In this document: positions 1 through 7,726 of the stretch, piece after piece
Position numbering within the stretch: the stretch's first letter is position 1
How the letters are laid out: every line of letters starts with the position of its first letter
Assembly: GCA_002700765.1 (NCBI GenBank)
Contig: PAEP01000007.1
Coordinates: forward strand, 1 to 22,035
Length of the DNA: 22,035 nucleotides
Direction of reading: 5' to 3'
From: Synechococcus sp. MED850
Lineage (GTDB): Bacteria > Cyanobacteriota > Cyanobacteriia > PCC-6307 > Cyanobiaceae
Made by a program: the position numbers and the translations under genes
The notes under the pieces: generated by a model
What the model was told of the DNA's origin: nothing
Databases searched by the model: none
What the model saw: the letters and a program-made list of their open reading frames with translations, nothing else

Positions 1-84
1 ACCTGAACCTGAACCTGAACCTGAACCTGAACCTGAACCTGAACCTGAACCTGAACCTGAACCTGAACCTGAACCTGAACCTGA
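1..84 (+). repeat. Perfect 6-bp tandem repeat (ACCTGA)x14, continuing off the left edge
   Basis: Bases 1-84 are 14 uninterrupted copies of ACCTGA. The array breaks at base 88, where G replaces T. In the coding register (CCT GAA) it encodes Pro-Glu. The unit is two codons long, so gain or loss of copies changes protein length without shifting the frame. The true copy number is unknown because the array runs past the window edge. Confidence 0.97.
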
Positions 85-247
85 ACCGATTGTCGATCCG
101 CTGGACGTGCTCAAGGGATCCCTGCTGCGCGTCCGTGTGCCAGCCGCGCCGCAGCAAGATCAGCAGCCTGAACAAGTGGCGGTACCCGACGCACCGACCT
201 GGCGGAACCAGCTGCTTCGCCTGATCAGGCGCTCCAGCGGAGGCTGA
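2..247 (+). CDS. 3' end of an unrecognised protein with a Pro-Glu repeat (partial)
   Basis: An open frame enters from the left edge and ends at TGA 245-247. The first 28 visible residues are a strict Pro-Glu alternation encoded by a perfect hexanucleotide repeat. They are followed by about 53 residues of ordinary sequence (beginning PIVDPLDVLKGSLL) that end in a basic, amphipathic-looking stretch (WRNQLLRLIRRSSGG). I do not recognise the family. The repeat looks like a flexible, extended, acidic linker between an unseen N-terminal domain and a short basic tail. The stop lies 11 bases before the tilS start, so the two genes are probably co-transcribed. The frame is supported by continuity and by the lack of any other open plus-strand frame through the repeat, since the acc-tga register is stopped in every unit. 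Confidence 0.6.
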   Translation, partial: PEPEPEPEPEPEPEPEPEPEPEPEPEPEPIVDPLDVLKGSLLRVRVPAAPQQDQQPEQVAVPDAPTWRNQLLRLIRRSSGG

Positions 248-258
248 TCGGATTCGCA

Positions 259-1248
259 ATGTCGAAACCACCCTGCTGGAGTTCCTGGCACGCCCGCTTG
301 CATCGACAGTTGTTGTTGGAGCCTTGGCTCCTGCCCAAGGGCCAGTCCTTGCTGCTTGCTGTTTCCGGTGGGCAGGACTCCATGGCCCTTGTAAGCCTGC
401 TGATCGGTCTGCGTCACCTACACGCCTGGACCCTGATGGTTTGGCATGGCGATCACGGCTGGCACGAACGATCAGGCGTCATTGCGCTCGAACTGGCGGA
501 CTGGTGTCGATCCCAAGGTCTGTCGGTGCAGGTGAACCGCGCGACATCCAGCGACACAGGATCTGAAGCCGCGGCACGGCAATGGCGTTATCGGGAGCTG
601 GCCCAGATGGCACGGATCCATGGCCAAGACGTGGTGACCGGGCACACCGCGACAGATCGGGCGGAGACAATGCTGCTTCAAATGGCGCGGGGCACCGACC
701 TGGCAGGCCTTGGCAGCTTGCGTCCCCAGAGACCCCTGCAGGCCGAAAGGCCGGACGGAGCTCAACTACGCCGGCCCCTGCTCCGCTTCAGTCGATCAGA
801 AACGGAGGCGATCTGCCGGGATCTGAACCTGCCTGTGTGGATTGATCCCAGCAACAACGATCACGCGTACGCACGCAACCGCATTCGGCATCAGGTGCTT
901 CCCGTCCTGGACGACCTGCACCCGGGAAGCAGCAATCGCATGGCAGAACTCTCTGAACGGGTGTCCCGCGTGCAGGACATCCAAAGGGAACTGAGCCATC
1001 AGGCCCTGCTGCAGCTCCGGCTGAACTCAGGACTCAACCGCCGTGAATTGGGAAAGCTGCACCGAGCAACCCGCCGCGTCCTGCTGGCCACGTGGCTCAG
1101 CCAACGGGGGGTTCCAACAATCGACGCGAAGCTGTTGGACGAACTCAGCCACCGTCTTGACCCTGGCGGAGCAGCTGGCCACTGCTCTCTCCCCAACGGC
1201 TGGAGGCTGCAGTGGAAAGGAGACGCGCTGATGTTGGACCAAGCCTGA
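259..1248 (+). CDS. tilS: tRNA(Ile)-lysidine synthase
   Basis: TilS is a cytoplasmic enzyme that attaches lysine to C34 of the CAU-anticodon tRNA-Ile, using ATP, so that it reads AUA codons as isoleucine. The 329-residue product has the PP-loop ATP-binding motif SGGQDS at residues 36-41, followed by the characteristic block with HTATDRAETML. Later comes the PLL..SR motif and the DPSN.D..Y.RNRIRHQVLP segment typical of the family. The length matches the short bacterial form; E. coli TilS is over 400 residues because of extra C-terminal domains. The ATG at 259 places the ATP loop at the usual distance from the N terminus. No good Shine-Dalgarno is adjacent; a GGAGG lies near 238-243, too far upstream. 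The gene follows the repeat-containing gene and converges with cobH. Confidence 0.95.
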   Translation: MSKPPCWSSWHARLHRQLLLEPWLLPKGQSLLLAVSGGQDSMALVSLLIGLRHLHAWTLMVWHGDHGWHERSGVIALELADWCRSQGLSVQVNRATSSDTGSEAAARQWRYRELAQMARIHGQDVVTGHTATDRAETMLLQMARGTDLAGLGSLRPQRPLQAERPDGAQLRRPLLRFSRSETEAICRDLNLPVWIDPSNNDHAYARNRIRHQVLPVLDDLHPGSSNRMAELSERVSRVQDIQRELSHQALLQLRLNSGLNRRELGKLHRATRRVLLATWLSQRGVPTIDAKLLDELSHRLDPGGAAGHCSLPNGWRLQWKGDALMLDQA

Positions 1249-1252
1249 TCAA

Positions 1253-1290
1253 ACCACCGAAGTCAAGCCATCGAAGTCAAACCACCGAGG
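1253..1290. repeat. 14-bp imperfect tandem repeat between convergent tilS and cobH
   Basis: The segments 1253-1266 and 1267-1280 are two 14-base units, ACCACCGAAGTCAA and GCCATCGAAGTCAA. A partial third copy (ACCACCGAGG) occupies 1281-1290. The array lies just after the tilS stop and overlaps the last codons and stop of cobH on the other strand, so its repeat events would alter the CobH C terminus. I see no hairpin in it. Confidence 0.7.
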
Positions 1291-1903
1291 CCCGTAGCAG
1301 GGCATTCACGGCAGCTGCAACGAGACCAGCGCCACCGCGACTGCCCTCCAAACGAATCTGTATGTGTCCGCTCTCGGCGAGACGACGCTTGCTTTCCGCC
1401 ACACCGACGAAGCCAACCGGCATGCCGATGATCAGGCTGGGTGCGGGCGAACCTCCCTTCAGCTGATCCAGCAAGCACTCGAGCGCTGTCGGAGCGCTGC
1501 CGATCAGCACCAACGGTGTGGGACGCAATGCACCCAGCTCTTGCCAGGCCTGCGCCATTCCTGCCGCCGTCCGTGTGGATCCTTGCGGGGCCTGATCAGG
1601 CGCCCATCGAAGGATGCAACGCACCGGGTTACCGAGCGTTCGCCGTGCCATCGGCGCCACTGCCGCTTCTGCCATGGCTGTGTCCGTGAGGATTGCGGCT
1701 CCTTGTCTCAACGCCTCAAGACCCCGCTGACAAGCTTCATCGCCAAATCGAAGCCATTCGCCGATGGAAAGATCGCCACTGCTGTGGACAAGACGCTCCA
1801 GGACCTGCTGCTGCAGCGGATCCAGACCGGTGTCACCCAAGGCCTGGCGGATCCGCCGCATGCTTTCGATAAAGATCGGGTGGTCCTGAGCCATCGACGT
1901 CAT
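1277..1903 (-). CDS. cobH: Precorrin-8X methylmutase
   Basis: CobH/CbiC moves a methyl group from C-11 to C-12 of the corrin ring, converting precorrin-8X to hydrogenobyrinate (or the cobalt equivalent) in cobalamin synthesis. The protein begins DHPIFIESMRRIR, a family hallmark. It carries the catalytic histidine in RLVHSSGD and ends with the conserved block PSLIIGMPVGFVGVAESKRRL. The length is about 208 residues, normal for the family. The start is uncertain: in-frame ATGs lie at 1906, 1903 and 1894 (minus strand), and none has a clear Shine-Dalgarno. I chose 1903 (MTSMAQ) as a compromise. The open frame continues far upstream, antisense through holA, but that extension has no family similarity and is not coding in my view. 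The gene is convergent with tilS and divergent from holA. Confidence 0.9.
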   Translation of the reverse strand: MTSMAQDHPIFIESMRRIRQALGDTGLDPLQQQVLERLVHSSGDLSIGEWLRFGDEACQRGLEALRQGAAILTDTAMAEAAVAPMARRTLGNPVRCILRWAPDQAPQGSTRTAAGMAQAWQELGALRPTPLVLIGSAPTALECLLDQLKGGSPAPSLIIGMPVGFVGVAESKRRLAESGHIQIRLEGSRGGAGLVAAAVNALLRASVV

Positions 1904-1912
1904 CATCAACCC

Positions 1913-2887
1913 ATGCCCATCCATCTGATCTGGGGTGATGACGCCGCCGCGCGGGACCGGGCCCTGCAGGGCCTGATCGATCAGGTCATCGACCCCAGCT
2001 GGAGCAGCATCAACCTCAGCCGGCTCGATGGTGCCGAAGCCGGTCAGCCAGCCCAGGCCCTGGAGGATGTGCGCACACCGCCCTTCGGTGGCGGCGATCG
2101 TGTGGTCCTGTTGCAACGCAGTCCGTTCTGCAACGGCTGCCCGGCCGAGCTGGCGGATCGCTTCGAGGCGAGCCTCGATCTGATTCCCGGCAACAGCCAT
2201 CTGGTGCTGGTGAATCCCGCCAAACCGGATGGACGCCTGCGCACCACCAAGGCCCTGCAGAAGCGGATCAAGCAGGGGCTGGATGTTGAGCAGAGCTTTG
2301 TGCTGCCTGCGGTGTGGGACGGAGCTGGCCAACGCCAGCTGGTGGAGCGCACCGCCATCGCCGTCGGTCTCAGCCTGGAACCCGATGCAATCGATGCCCT
2401 GGTGGATGCCATTGGCAACGACAGCGCCCGACTGGAATCGGAACTCCGCAAGCTGGCCCTGCGAACCGGGCCTGACGGTCTGGTGAGTCGCCAGCTGGTG
2501 GCTGAACTGGTGGGTGGCCTGGCCACCAACGCCTTGCAGGTGGGTGACGCCCTGCTGGAGGGCAAGCCCGGAGATGCCATCGCCCGCTGGGATGCGCTGA
2601 TCGATGCCGGCGAACCGGCCCTGCGCATCGTCTCGACCCTGACCGGGCAGATCCGTGGCTGGCTCTGGGTGAGCCTGTTGGAGGAGAAAGGGGAACGGGA
2701 TGTGGCGGTGATTGCCAAGGCCGCTGGGATCGGCAACCCCAAACGCATCTACGTCATGCGCAAGCAACTGCGAGGGCGCCCGCCAAAACGCTTTCTGTCA
2801 CTGCTTGCAAGGCTGCTGGAGGTGGAAGCACGTCTGAAGAGGGGAACAGCACCAGGCGATGCCTTTCGTGACGGCTTGCTGCGTTGA
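1913..2887 (+). CDS. holA: DNA polymerase III, delta subunit
   Basis: The delta subunit belongs to the clamp-loader complex and opens the beta sliding clamp so that it can be placed on primed DNA. The product is 324 residues and starts with MPIHLIWGDD, the usual beginning of the family's N-terminal AAA-like domain, which lacks a functional ATP site. The C-terminal two thirds are helical. They include the SARLESELRKLAL segment, the QVGDALLEGKPGDAIARWDAL block, and the R.....LARLLEVEARLKRG motif near the end, all typical of HolA. The same frame is open upstream to 1364, but that part is antisense to cobH and is not family-like, so the ATG at 1913 is preferred. A second clamp-loader gene, dnaX, lies about 10 kb away in this window. 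Confidence 0.93.
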   Translation: MPIHLIWGDDAAARDRALQGLIDQVIDPSWSSINLSRLDGAEAGQPAQALEDVRTPPFGGGDRVVLLQRSPFCNGCPAELADRFEASLDLIPGNSHLVLVNPAKPDGRLRTTKALQKRIKQGLDVEQSFVLPAVWDGAGQRQLVERTAIAVGLSLEPDAIDALVDAIGNDSARLESELRKLALRTGPDGLVSRQLVAELVGGLATNALQVGDALLEGKPGDAIARWDALIDAGEPALRIVSTLTGQIRGWLWVSLLEEKGERDVAVIAKAAGIGNPKRIYVMRKQLRGRPPKRFLSLLARLLEVEARLKRGTAPGDAFRDGLLR

Positions 2888-2934
2888 ACGCAGCCTGCTA
2901 AGTGGGAAAATCCAGCGTTGCTGAATTGCGGCCC

Positions 2935-4743
2935 ATGGCCCTGTTGGTGCAGAAATTCGGCGGCACCTCCGTCGGCAGCGTTGAGCGGATCAAAGCTGTT
3001 GCACGACGAATTGCCATCAGCAAGGAAGAGGGGCATGACGTGGTGGTGGTGGTCTCAGCCATGGGCCACACCACGGATGAACTGACCGGCCTCGCTGCTG
3101 CGATCAGTTCTGCACCACCACAGCGTGAGATGGACATGCTGCTGGCCAGCGGCGAGCAGGTGTCGATCGCGTTGCTGGCTATGGCCTTGAACGCAGAGGG
3201 GATCTCCGCTGTGTCGATGACCGGACCTCAGGTCGGGATCATGACCGAATCCACCCACGGTCGTGCCCGCATCCTTGAGATCCGCACCGACAGGGTGCGC
3301 GCCCGCTTGAACGATGGTCACGTGGTGGTGGTGGCCGGCTTCCAAGGCACCAGCAGCGGCAGCGGCGGCATCGCCGAGATCACCACCCTCGGCCGAGGAG
3401 GCTCTGACACCTCAGCTGTGGCGCTTGCGGCTGCCCTTGGCGCCAATGCCTGTGAGATCTACACCGATGTGCCGGGCGTGCTCAGCACCGACCCACGCAA
3501 GGTGGTGGATGCGCAGTTGATGACAACAATCAGCTGCGACGAAATGCTCGAGCTGGCCAGCCTCGGAGCATCCGTGCTCCATCCTCGAGCGGTCGAAATC
3601 GCCCGGAACTACGGCGTTCCGATGGTGGTGCGGTCCAGCTGGAGTGATGAACCGGGCACCCGCCTGACCAGTCGCAGCGGTCGCGCGATCGGACGGGACG
3701 GCCTCGAACTGGGCAGCCCTGTCGATGGAGTGGAACAGCTGGACCACCAAGCGGTCCTGGCTCTCTCCCACCTGCCCGATCAACCAGGAATCGCCGCAGG
3801 CTTGTTTGAAGCCCTCTCAACAGCTGGCATCAATGTGGATCTGATCATCCAATCCACCCACAGCGGCAACAGCAACGACATCACCTTCACCGTGGGTGAC
3901 AGCGATCTTCAAGCCGCGCGGCAGGTTTGCAGTGACGTGCTCGAAACGCTGGGCGGTGAGCTTGGTTTCGATGGCGGCATGAGCAAACTGAGCATCCGCG
4001 GTGCCGGCATCATGGGGCGCCCGGGCATTGCAGCCACCCTGTTCAATTGCCTGTCGCAACAGGGAATCAATCTTCGGCTGATTGCAACGAGCGAAGTGAA
4101 GGTGAGCTGTGTGATCTCCTCTTCAGACAGCGGCAAGGCCTTGCAGGCTGTTCGTGACGCCTTTGATGTGAGCGAAAGCCAGATTGTGCTGAACCCTGCC
4201 AGCGAGGGGGAGAACGAACCGGAGGTCAGAGGTGTCGCCCTGGATCGCAATCAGGCCCAACTCAGTGTGCGCCATGTGCCTGATCGTCCCGGCACGGCCG
4301 CTGCGCTGTGTTCAGCCCTCGCCGATGCCTGCATCAGCCTGGATGCCATCGTCCAATCCGAGCGGCGACACCGTGATGGATCCCGTGACATCAGTTTCAT
4401 TCTCTGCAGGGACGATCGCGCCAAGGCCGATGTCGCCCTGGCGCCACTGTTGGCCCAATGGCCAGGAGCGGCGCTCGAGGATGGTCCTGCCATCGCCAGG
4501 GTCAGCGCTGTTGGAGCCGGCATGCCCGCGACGGCAGGAACAGCTGGCCGGATGTTCCGATTCCTGGCAGACGCTGAGATCAATATCGATCTGATTGCCA
4601 CCAGTGAGATCCGCACAAGCTGCGTCGTGCCGGAGAAAGACGGCGTCGCAGCCCTGCAAGCGGTGCACGCAGGATTCCAGCTGGGTGGCAGCTCACGGCA
4701 TCAAGCAGAGGGCACAGCCTCTCCACTTGATGCAACGGATTGA
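2935..4743 (+). CDS. lysC: Aspartate kinase with four ACT domains
   Basis: This enzyme phosphorylates aspartate to aspartyl-4-phosphate, the first step to lysine, threonine, methionine and diaminopimelate. The product is 602 residues. KFGGTSV is at 7-13, and the kinase domain runs to about 250, with TTLGRGGSDTSA at 150-161 and YTDVPGVLSTDPR at 176-188. Four ACT regulatory domains follow at about 272-345, 351-425, 442-515 and 521-585. They form two tandem pairs: domains 1 and 3 share a PDxPG motif, and domains 2 and 4 share an LIATSE motif. The double ACT pair is the known cyanobacterial form and is expected to mediate feedback inhibition by lysine and/or threonine. The start is ATG 2935; a GTG at 2902 would add 11 unrelated residues. 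The gene is downstream of holA by 47 bases and converges with rnj. Confidence 0.96.
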   Translation: MALLVQKFGGTSVGSVERIKAVARRIAISKEEGHDVVVVVSAMGHTTDELTGLAAAISSAPPQREMDMLLASGEQVSIALLAMALNAEGISAVSMTGPQVGIMTESTHGRARILEIRTDRVRARLNDGHVVVVAGFQGTSSGSGGIAEITTLGRGGSDTSAVALAAALGANACEIYTDVPGVLSTDPRKVVDAQLMTTISCDEMLELASLGASVLHPRAVEIARNYGVPMVVRSSWSDEPGTRLTSRSGRAIGRDGLELGSPVDGVEQLDHQAVLALSHLPDQPGIAAGLFEALSTAGINVDLIIQSTHSGNSNDITFTVGDSDLQAARQVCSDVLETLGGELGFDGGMSKLSIRGAGIMGRPGIAATLFNCLSQQGINLRLIATSEVKVSCVISSSDSGKALQAVRDAFDVSESQIVLNPASEGENEPEVRGVALDRNQAQLSVRHVPDRPGTAAALCSALADACISLDAIVQSERRHRDGSRDISFILCRDDRAKADVALAPLLAQWPGAALEDGPAIARVSAVGAGMPATAGTAGRMFRFLADAEINIDLIATSEIRTSCVVPEKDGVAALQAVHAGFQLGGSSRHQAEGTASPLDATD

Positions 4744-4758
4744 GCCGTGAACGGTTGT

Positions 4759-6762
4759 TCAGCTCGCTGCTGAACGTCTCCTGCGCGTCCGACCTGCAGG
4801 CATCTCCTGCTCAACCTTGGCTTGTACGGAAACCTTCTCTGCCACAGCCGTCTTTGCTGCCACAGCGGTTTTTGTCGCAACTGGCGCTGGAGCTGCAGAT
4901 GGCTCACGACGCACCACGGTTGTGTTGCTCTGGCCACCGTTGTGACCACCGTTGTGACCGCCACGGTGTCCACCCCGACCACGCGGCGCGGGCCGATCGT
5001 CCTTTTCCTCCATCGCCTTCGACTTGTAGGCAGGGGTTCCAGCGGGTGCTGGTTGGACAAGACAGAGGATCAGCGGTTCAACCTGCAGCTCACGGCGCAT
5101 GCGGCGGCCAAGACCGACCTCCACCTCACGCTGCACACCCATCCAATCGACCTCCGGAGCCTTTCCACCGGTGTGACGGCACAGTTGCTTCCAACGGTTC
5201 TCCAGGACCCAGCCGACCTCTCGCTCCGTCCACATCGACATCTTGCGCGCATCAGCAGTGGTCACCACTCCGCGAAGATTGACCCGGGGCGGAGCCACCA
5301 TCTGACCGTCCGTGCTGATCGCCGCCAGGATCGTGACAACGCCATCCTCAGCAAGTTGCTGACGCTCTTTCAGCACACGGGCATCAACAATGCCGTTGCG
5401 GGACTGATCCAGCAGTTCAATGCCTGCCTTCACCGGATTGCCTTTGCGAATCGAATCTGCAGTGAGTTCAACAACATCACCGTTGTCGATGATCAGCGTG
5501 TTGTTCTCTGGCACACCCATCGAATGACCGGTCTTGGAGTGCTGCACCAGCATGCGGTGCTCACCGTGAACGGGGACGAAGAACTTGGGTTTGGTGAGAG
5601 CCAACATCAACTTCTGGTCCTCCTGAAAACCATGGCCGGACACATGAATGCCCTCACCTTTGCCGTAGACAACCTTCGCCCCGAGCATCATCAGCCGGTC
5701 GATCGTGTTGACCACGGAAATCGTGTTTCCTGGAATCGGGCTGGCGGAGAAAATAATCGTGTCGGTGGTTTTAACCCTGACCTGGGGATGTTCACCACGG
5801 GAGATGCGGCTCAAGGCCGCAAGTGGTTCGCCCTGGCTACCGGTCATCAGCAACAAGGTTTCGCGATCGGGCACATCATTGATCTGCTTGATCGGCACAA
5901 ACAACTCATCAGGAGCCCGCATGTAGCCAAGTTCACGAGCTTTGGCGATCACATTCAGCATCGAGCGCCCCAAGAGGCCAACCTTGCGACCGTTCTTGAG
6001 CGCCAACTCAAGAATCATCGAAACCCGATGGATTGAGCTTGCGAACGTGGTGATGATCACCCGACCCTCAGCATCGGCCATGTGGCGATCAAGGTTGGGG
6101 AACACCGAACGTTCCGGTGGGCAGAAGCCAGGAACTTCGGCGTTGGTGGAATCACTGAACAAGCAGAGAACACCCTCTTCGCCGTAGTGCGCCAGACGCG
6201 CCATATCGAAATGTTCGCCATCAACGGGGGTGTGATCAAACTTGAAATCTCCCGTAAAAATGATCGTCCCAACCGGGGTTTTAATCGCTAAGGAATAGCT
6301 ATCCGCCATCGAGTGGGTGTTGCGGATGAACTCGACGGAGAAGTGCTGACCCACCTTCACCACGTCGCGTGGGCTGACGGTCTGCAGCTTGGTGCGATCC
6401 GTGACGCCCGCCTCTTCCATCTTGCCGGTGAGCATCGACAGAGCCAGTCTCGGCCCGTAGATCACAGGGATGTTGAAGTGCTTGAGGTGGTGCGAAATAC
6501 CGCCGATGTGATCTTCATGCCCATGGGTCACGATCATTCCCCGGATCCGCTTCTGGTTCTCGCGCAGGAAGCTGGTATCCGGCAGAACAACATTCACACC
6601 ATGCATCCCATCGCTGGGGAAGGCGAGACCGGCATCGACCAGCATCAGGTCATCGCCGTACTCGAACACACAGGTGTTCTTTCCGATCTCGTGCAAACCG
6701 CCGAGGGGAATCACCCGGAGACAAGGCTCCTGACTTTTCGCGGATCTAGAACTGTTCGTCAT
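4759..6762 (-). CDS. rnj: Ribonuclease J with a glycine/histidine- and arginine-rich C-terminal tail
   Basis: RNase J is a metallo-beta-lactamase/beta-CASP ribonuclease with 5'-3' exonuclease and endonuclease activity in mRNA decay and rRNA maturation. The 667-residue product has the metal-binding motif HGHEDHIGG starting at residue 80, GDFKFDHTPVDG from 171, the beta-CASP segments (SQGEPLAALSRI; SASPIPGN) and VHGEHRML. The conserved core ends near residue 581. The last 86 residues are low complexity: RGRGG, then repeated GGHN units, an alanine/valine/lysine-rich stretch, and a run of four arginines close to the end. This tail is probably disordered and RNA-binding. It is the last gene of the minus-strand run asd-dapA-rnj and starts 55 bases after dapA. 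It ends 15 bases from the convergent lysC stop. Confidence 0.96.
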   Translation of the reverse strand: MTNSSRSAKSQEPCLRVIPLGGLHEIGKNTCVFEYGDDLMLVDAGLAFPSDGMHGVNVVLPDTSFLRENQKRIRGMIVTHGHEDHIGGISHHLKHFNIPVIYGPRLALSMLTGKMEEAGVTDRTKLQTVSPRDVVKVGQHFSVEFIRNTHSMADSYSLAIKTPVGTIIFTGDFKFDHTPVDGEHFDMARLAHYGEEGVLCLFSDSTNAEVPGFCPPERSVFPNLDRHMADAEGRVIITTFASSIHRVSMILELALKNGRKVGLLGRSMLNVIAKARELGYMRAPDELFVPIKQINDVPDRETLLLMTGSQGEPLAALSRISRGEHPQVRVKTTDTIIFSASPIPGNTISVVNTIDRLMMLGAKVVYGKGEGIHVSGHGFQEDQKLMLALTKPKFFVPVHGEHRMLVQHSKTGHSMGVPENNTLIIDNGDVVELTADSIRKGNPVKAGIELLDQSRNGIVDARVLKERQQLAEDGVVTILAAISTDGQMVAPPRVNLRGVVTTADARKMSMWTEREVGWVLENRWKQLCRHTGGKAPEVDWMGVQREVEVGLGRRMRRELQVEPLILCLVQPAPAGTPAYKSKAMEEKDDRPAPRGRGGHRGGHNGGHNGGQSNTTVVRREPSAAPAPVATKTAVAAKTAVAEKVSVQAKVEQEMPAGRTRRRRSAAS
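4934..4969 (-). repeat. 12-bp tandem repeat encoding the GGHN units of the RNase J tail
   Basis: On the plus strand 4934-4945 and 4946-4957 are identical 12-mers (CCACCGTTGTGA), and 4958-4969 is a degenerate third copy. Read on the coding strand they give the repeated Gly-Gly-His-Asn units. The unit is four codons, so copy-number change keeps the frame. Confidence 0.85.
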
Positions 6763-6817
6763 GAAAAAGAGGGGAAATCAACTTTTGGAGATGTGCGCTT
6801 AAGCCTTTGAACCGGAC

Positions 6818-7726
6818 CTAGGTCTGGCGCAGGGCAGTCAGGGTCTCGGAAAGGGCGTCTCGCATGGCGTCAGGCAGGGGGGTGAGAGGAGGGCGGGGAT
6901 GTCCGACTGGAAAACCGCTGAGCTCGAGCGCAGCTTTCACAGGGATGGGATTGGTGGTGGCAAACAGGGCCTTGAACAAAGGCTGCAACTGTTCGTGGTG
7001 GCCAAGGGCAACCGGGCCCTGGCCGCTCAGATGGGCTTCAATCATGGCGCGGATGCGGCGGCCAGCGAGATGACTGGCAACACTCACCACGCCCACGGCG
7101 CCGACTGCCAGCATCGGCAGCGTGAGACCGTCGTCCCCGCTGTAGATCGCAAGACGCGGCCCACAGGCCAGCCGCAACTGGGTCACTTCGTCGGTTGTGC
7201 CGCTCGCGGCTTTGAAACTGGTGATGTTCGGGCAGTCCATCAAGCGGGACACCGTGGCCGGTTGAAGGCTGCAACCCGTTCGTCCAGGAATGTTGTAGAG
7301 CATCAACGGAAGCTCGGGCGCTGCAGCGGCAACGGTGCGGAAATGGACCTCGAGGCCGTCTTGAGGAGGCTTGTTGTAATACGGGACCACAACGAGAGCC
7401 CCGTCTGCTCCGGCCTCAGCCGCTTGCACCGTTGCTTCAACCGCTTCAGCCGTGCTGTTGCTGCCGGTTCCGGCCAGCACCTTCACACCGGGACCGACCG
7501 CCTGTCGAACAGCATCCAACAGCTGAAACTGCTCCTGCCAGCTCAGCGTGGGGGATTCGCCGGTTGTGCCGCACACCACCAATCCATCCGAGCCCTCATC
7601 CACCAGATGACGGGCCAGACGCCCGGCCAAAGCCAGATCAACTGCCCCTTCAGCATCGAAGGGGGTGACCATGGCGGTGATCAAGCGTCCGAAAGGGGTT
7701 GGGGAGAGCGCGGCGGAAGGACTCAT
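6818..7726 (-). CDS. dapA: 4-hydroxy-tetrahydrodipicolinate synthase
   Basis: DapA condenses pyruvate with aspartate semialdehyde, the committed step to diaminopimelate and lysine, and so feeds both protein and peptidoglycan synthesis. The 302-residue product has [10 protein letters not shown] at 52-61 with the conserved threonine pair (T54/T55). It also has YNIPGRTG at 144-151 (Tyr144, Arg149) and the Schiff-base lysine Lys172 in SFKAASG. The family consensus at the last site is usually KEASG; Ala replaces Glu here, a minor variant. Length is typical. The ATG overlaps the asd stop codon by four bases (ATGA), which indicates translational coupling with the enzyme that makes its substrate. Confidence 0.97.
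   Translation of the reverse strand: MSPSAALSPTPFGRLITAMVTPFDAEGAVDLALAGRLARHLVDEGSDGLVVCGTTGESPTLSWQEQFQLLDAVRQAVGPGVKVLAGTGSNSTAEAVEATVQAAEAGADGALVVVPYYNKPPQDGLEVHFRTVAAAAPELPLMLYNIPGRTGCSLQPATVSRLMDCPNITSFKAASGTTDEVTQLRLACGPRLAIYSGDDGLTLPMLAVGAVGVVSVASHLAGRRIRAMIEAHLSGQGPVALGHHEQLQPLFKALFATTNPIPVKAALELSGFPVGHPRPPLTPLPDAMRDALSETLTALRQT

Noticed and set aside
1364..1912. Long upstream extension of the holA frame
   Set aside because: It is antisense to cobH, shows no HolA similarity, and the family N terminus MPIHLIWGDD begins at 1913.
1972..1985. 14-bp palindrome CCTGATCGATCAGG considered as an operator for cobH/holA
   Set aside because: It lies inside holA coding sequence about 60 bases from the start. 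GATC-containing palindromes recur by chance in these codons, and no second copy supports an operator.
1904..2767. Long upstream extension of the cobH frame antisense to holA
   Set aside because: CobH family similarity begins only at DHPIF; the extension is a GC-bias shadow of holA.
4822..6036. 404-codon plus-strand open frame opposite RNase J
   Set aside because: It has no recognisable domain and lies wholly antisense to a clear RNase J gene.
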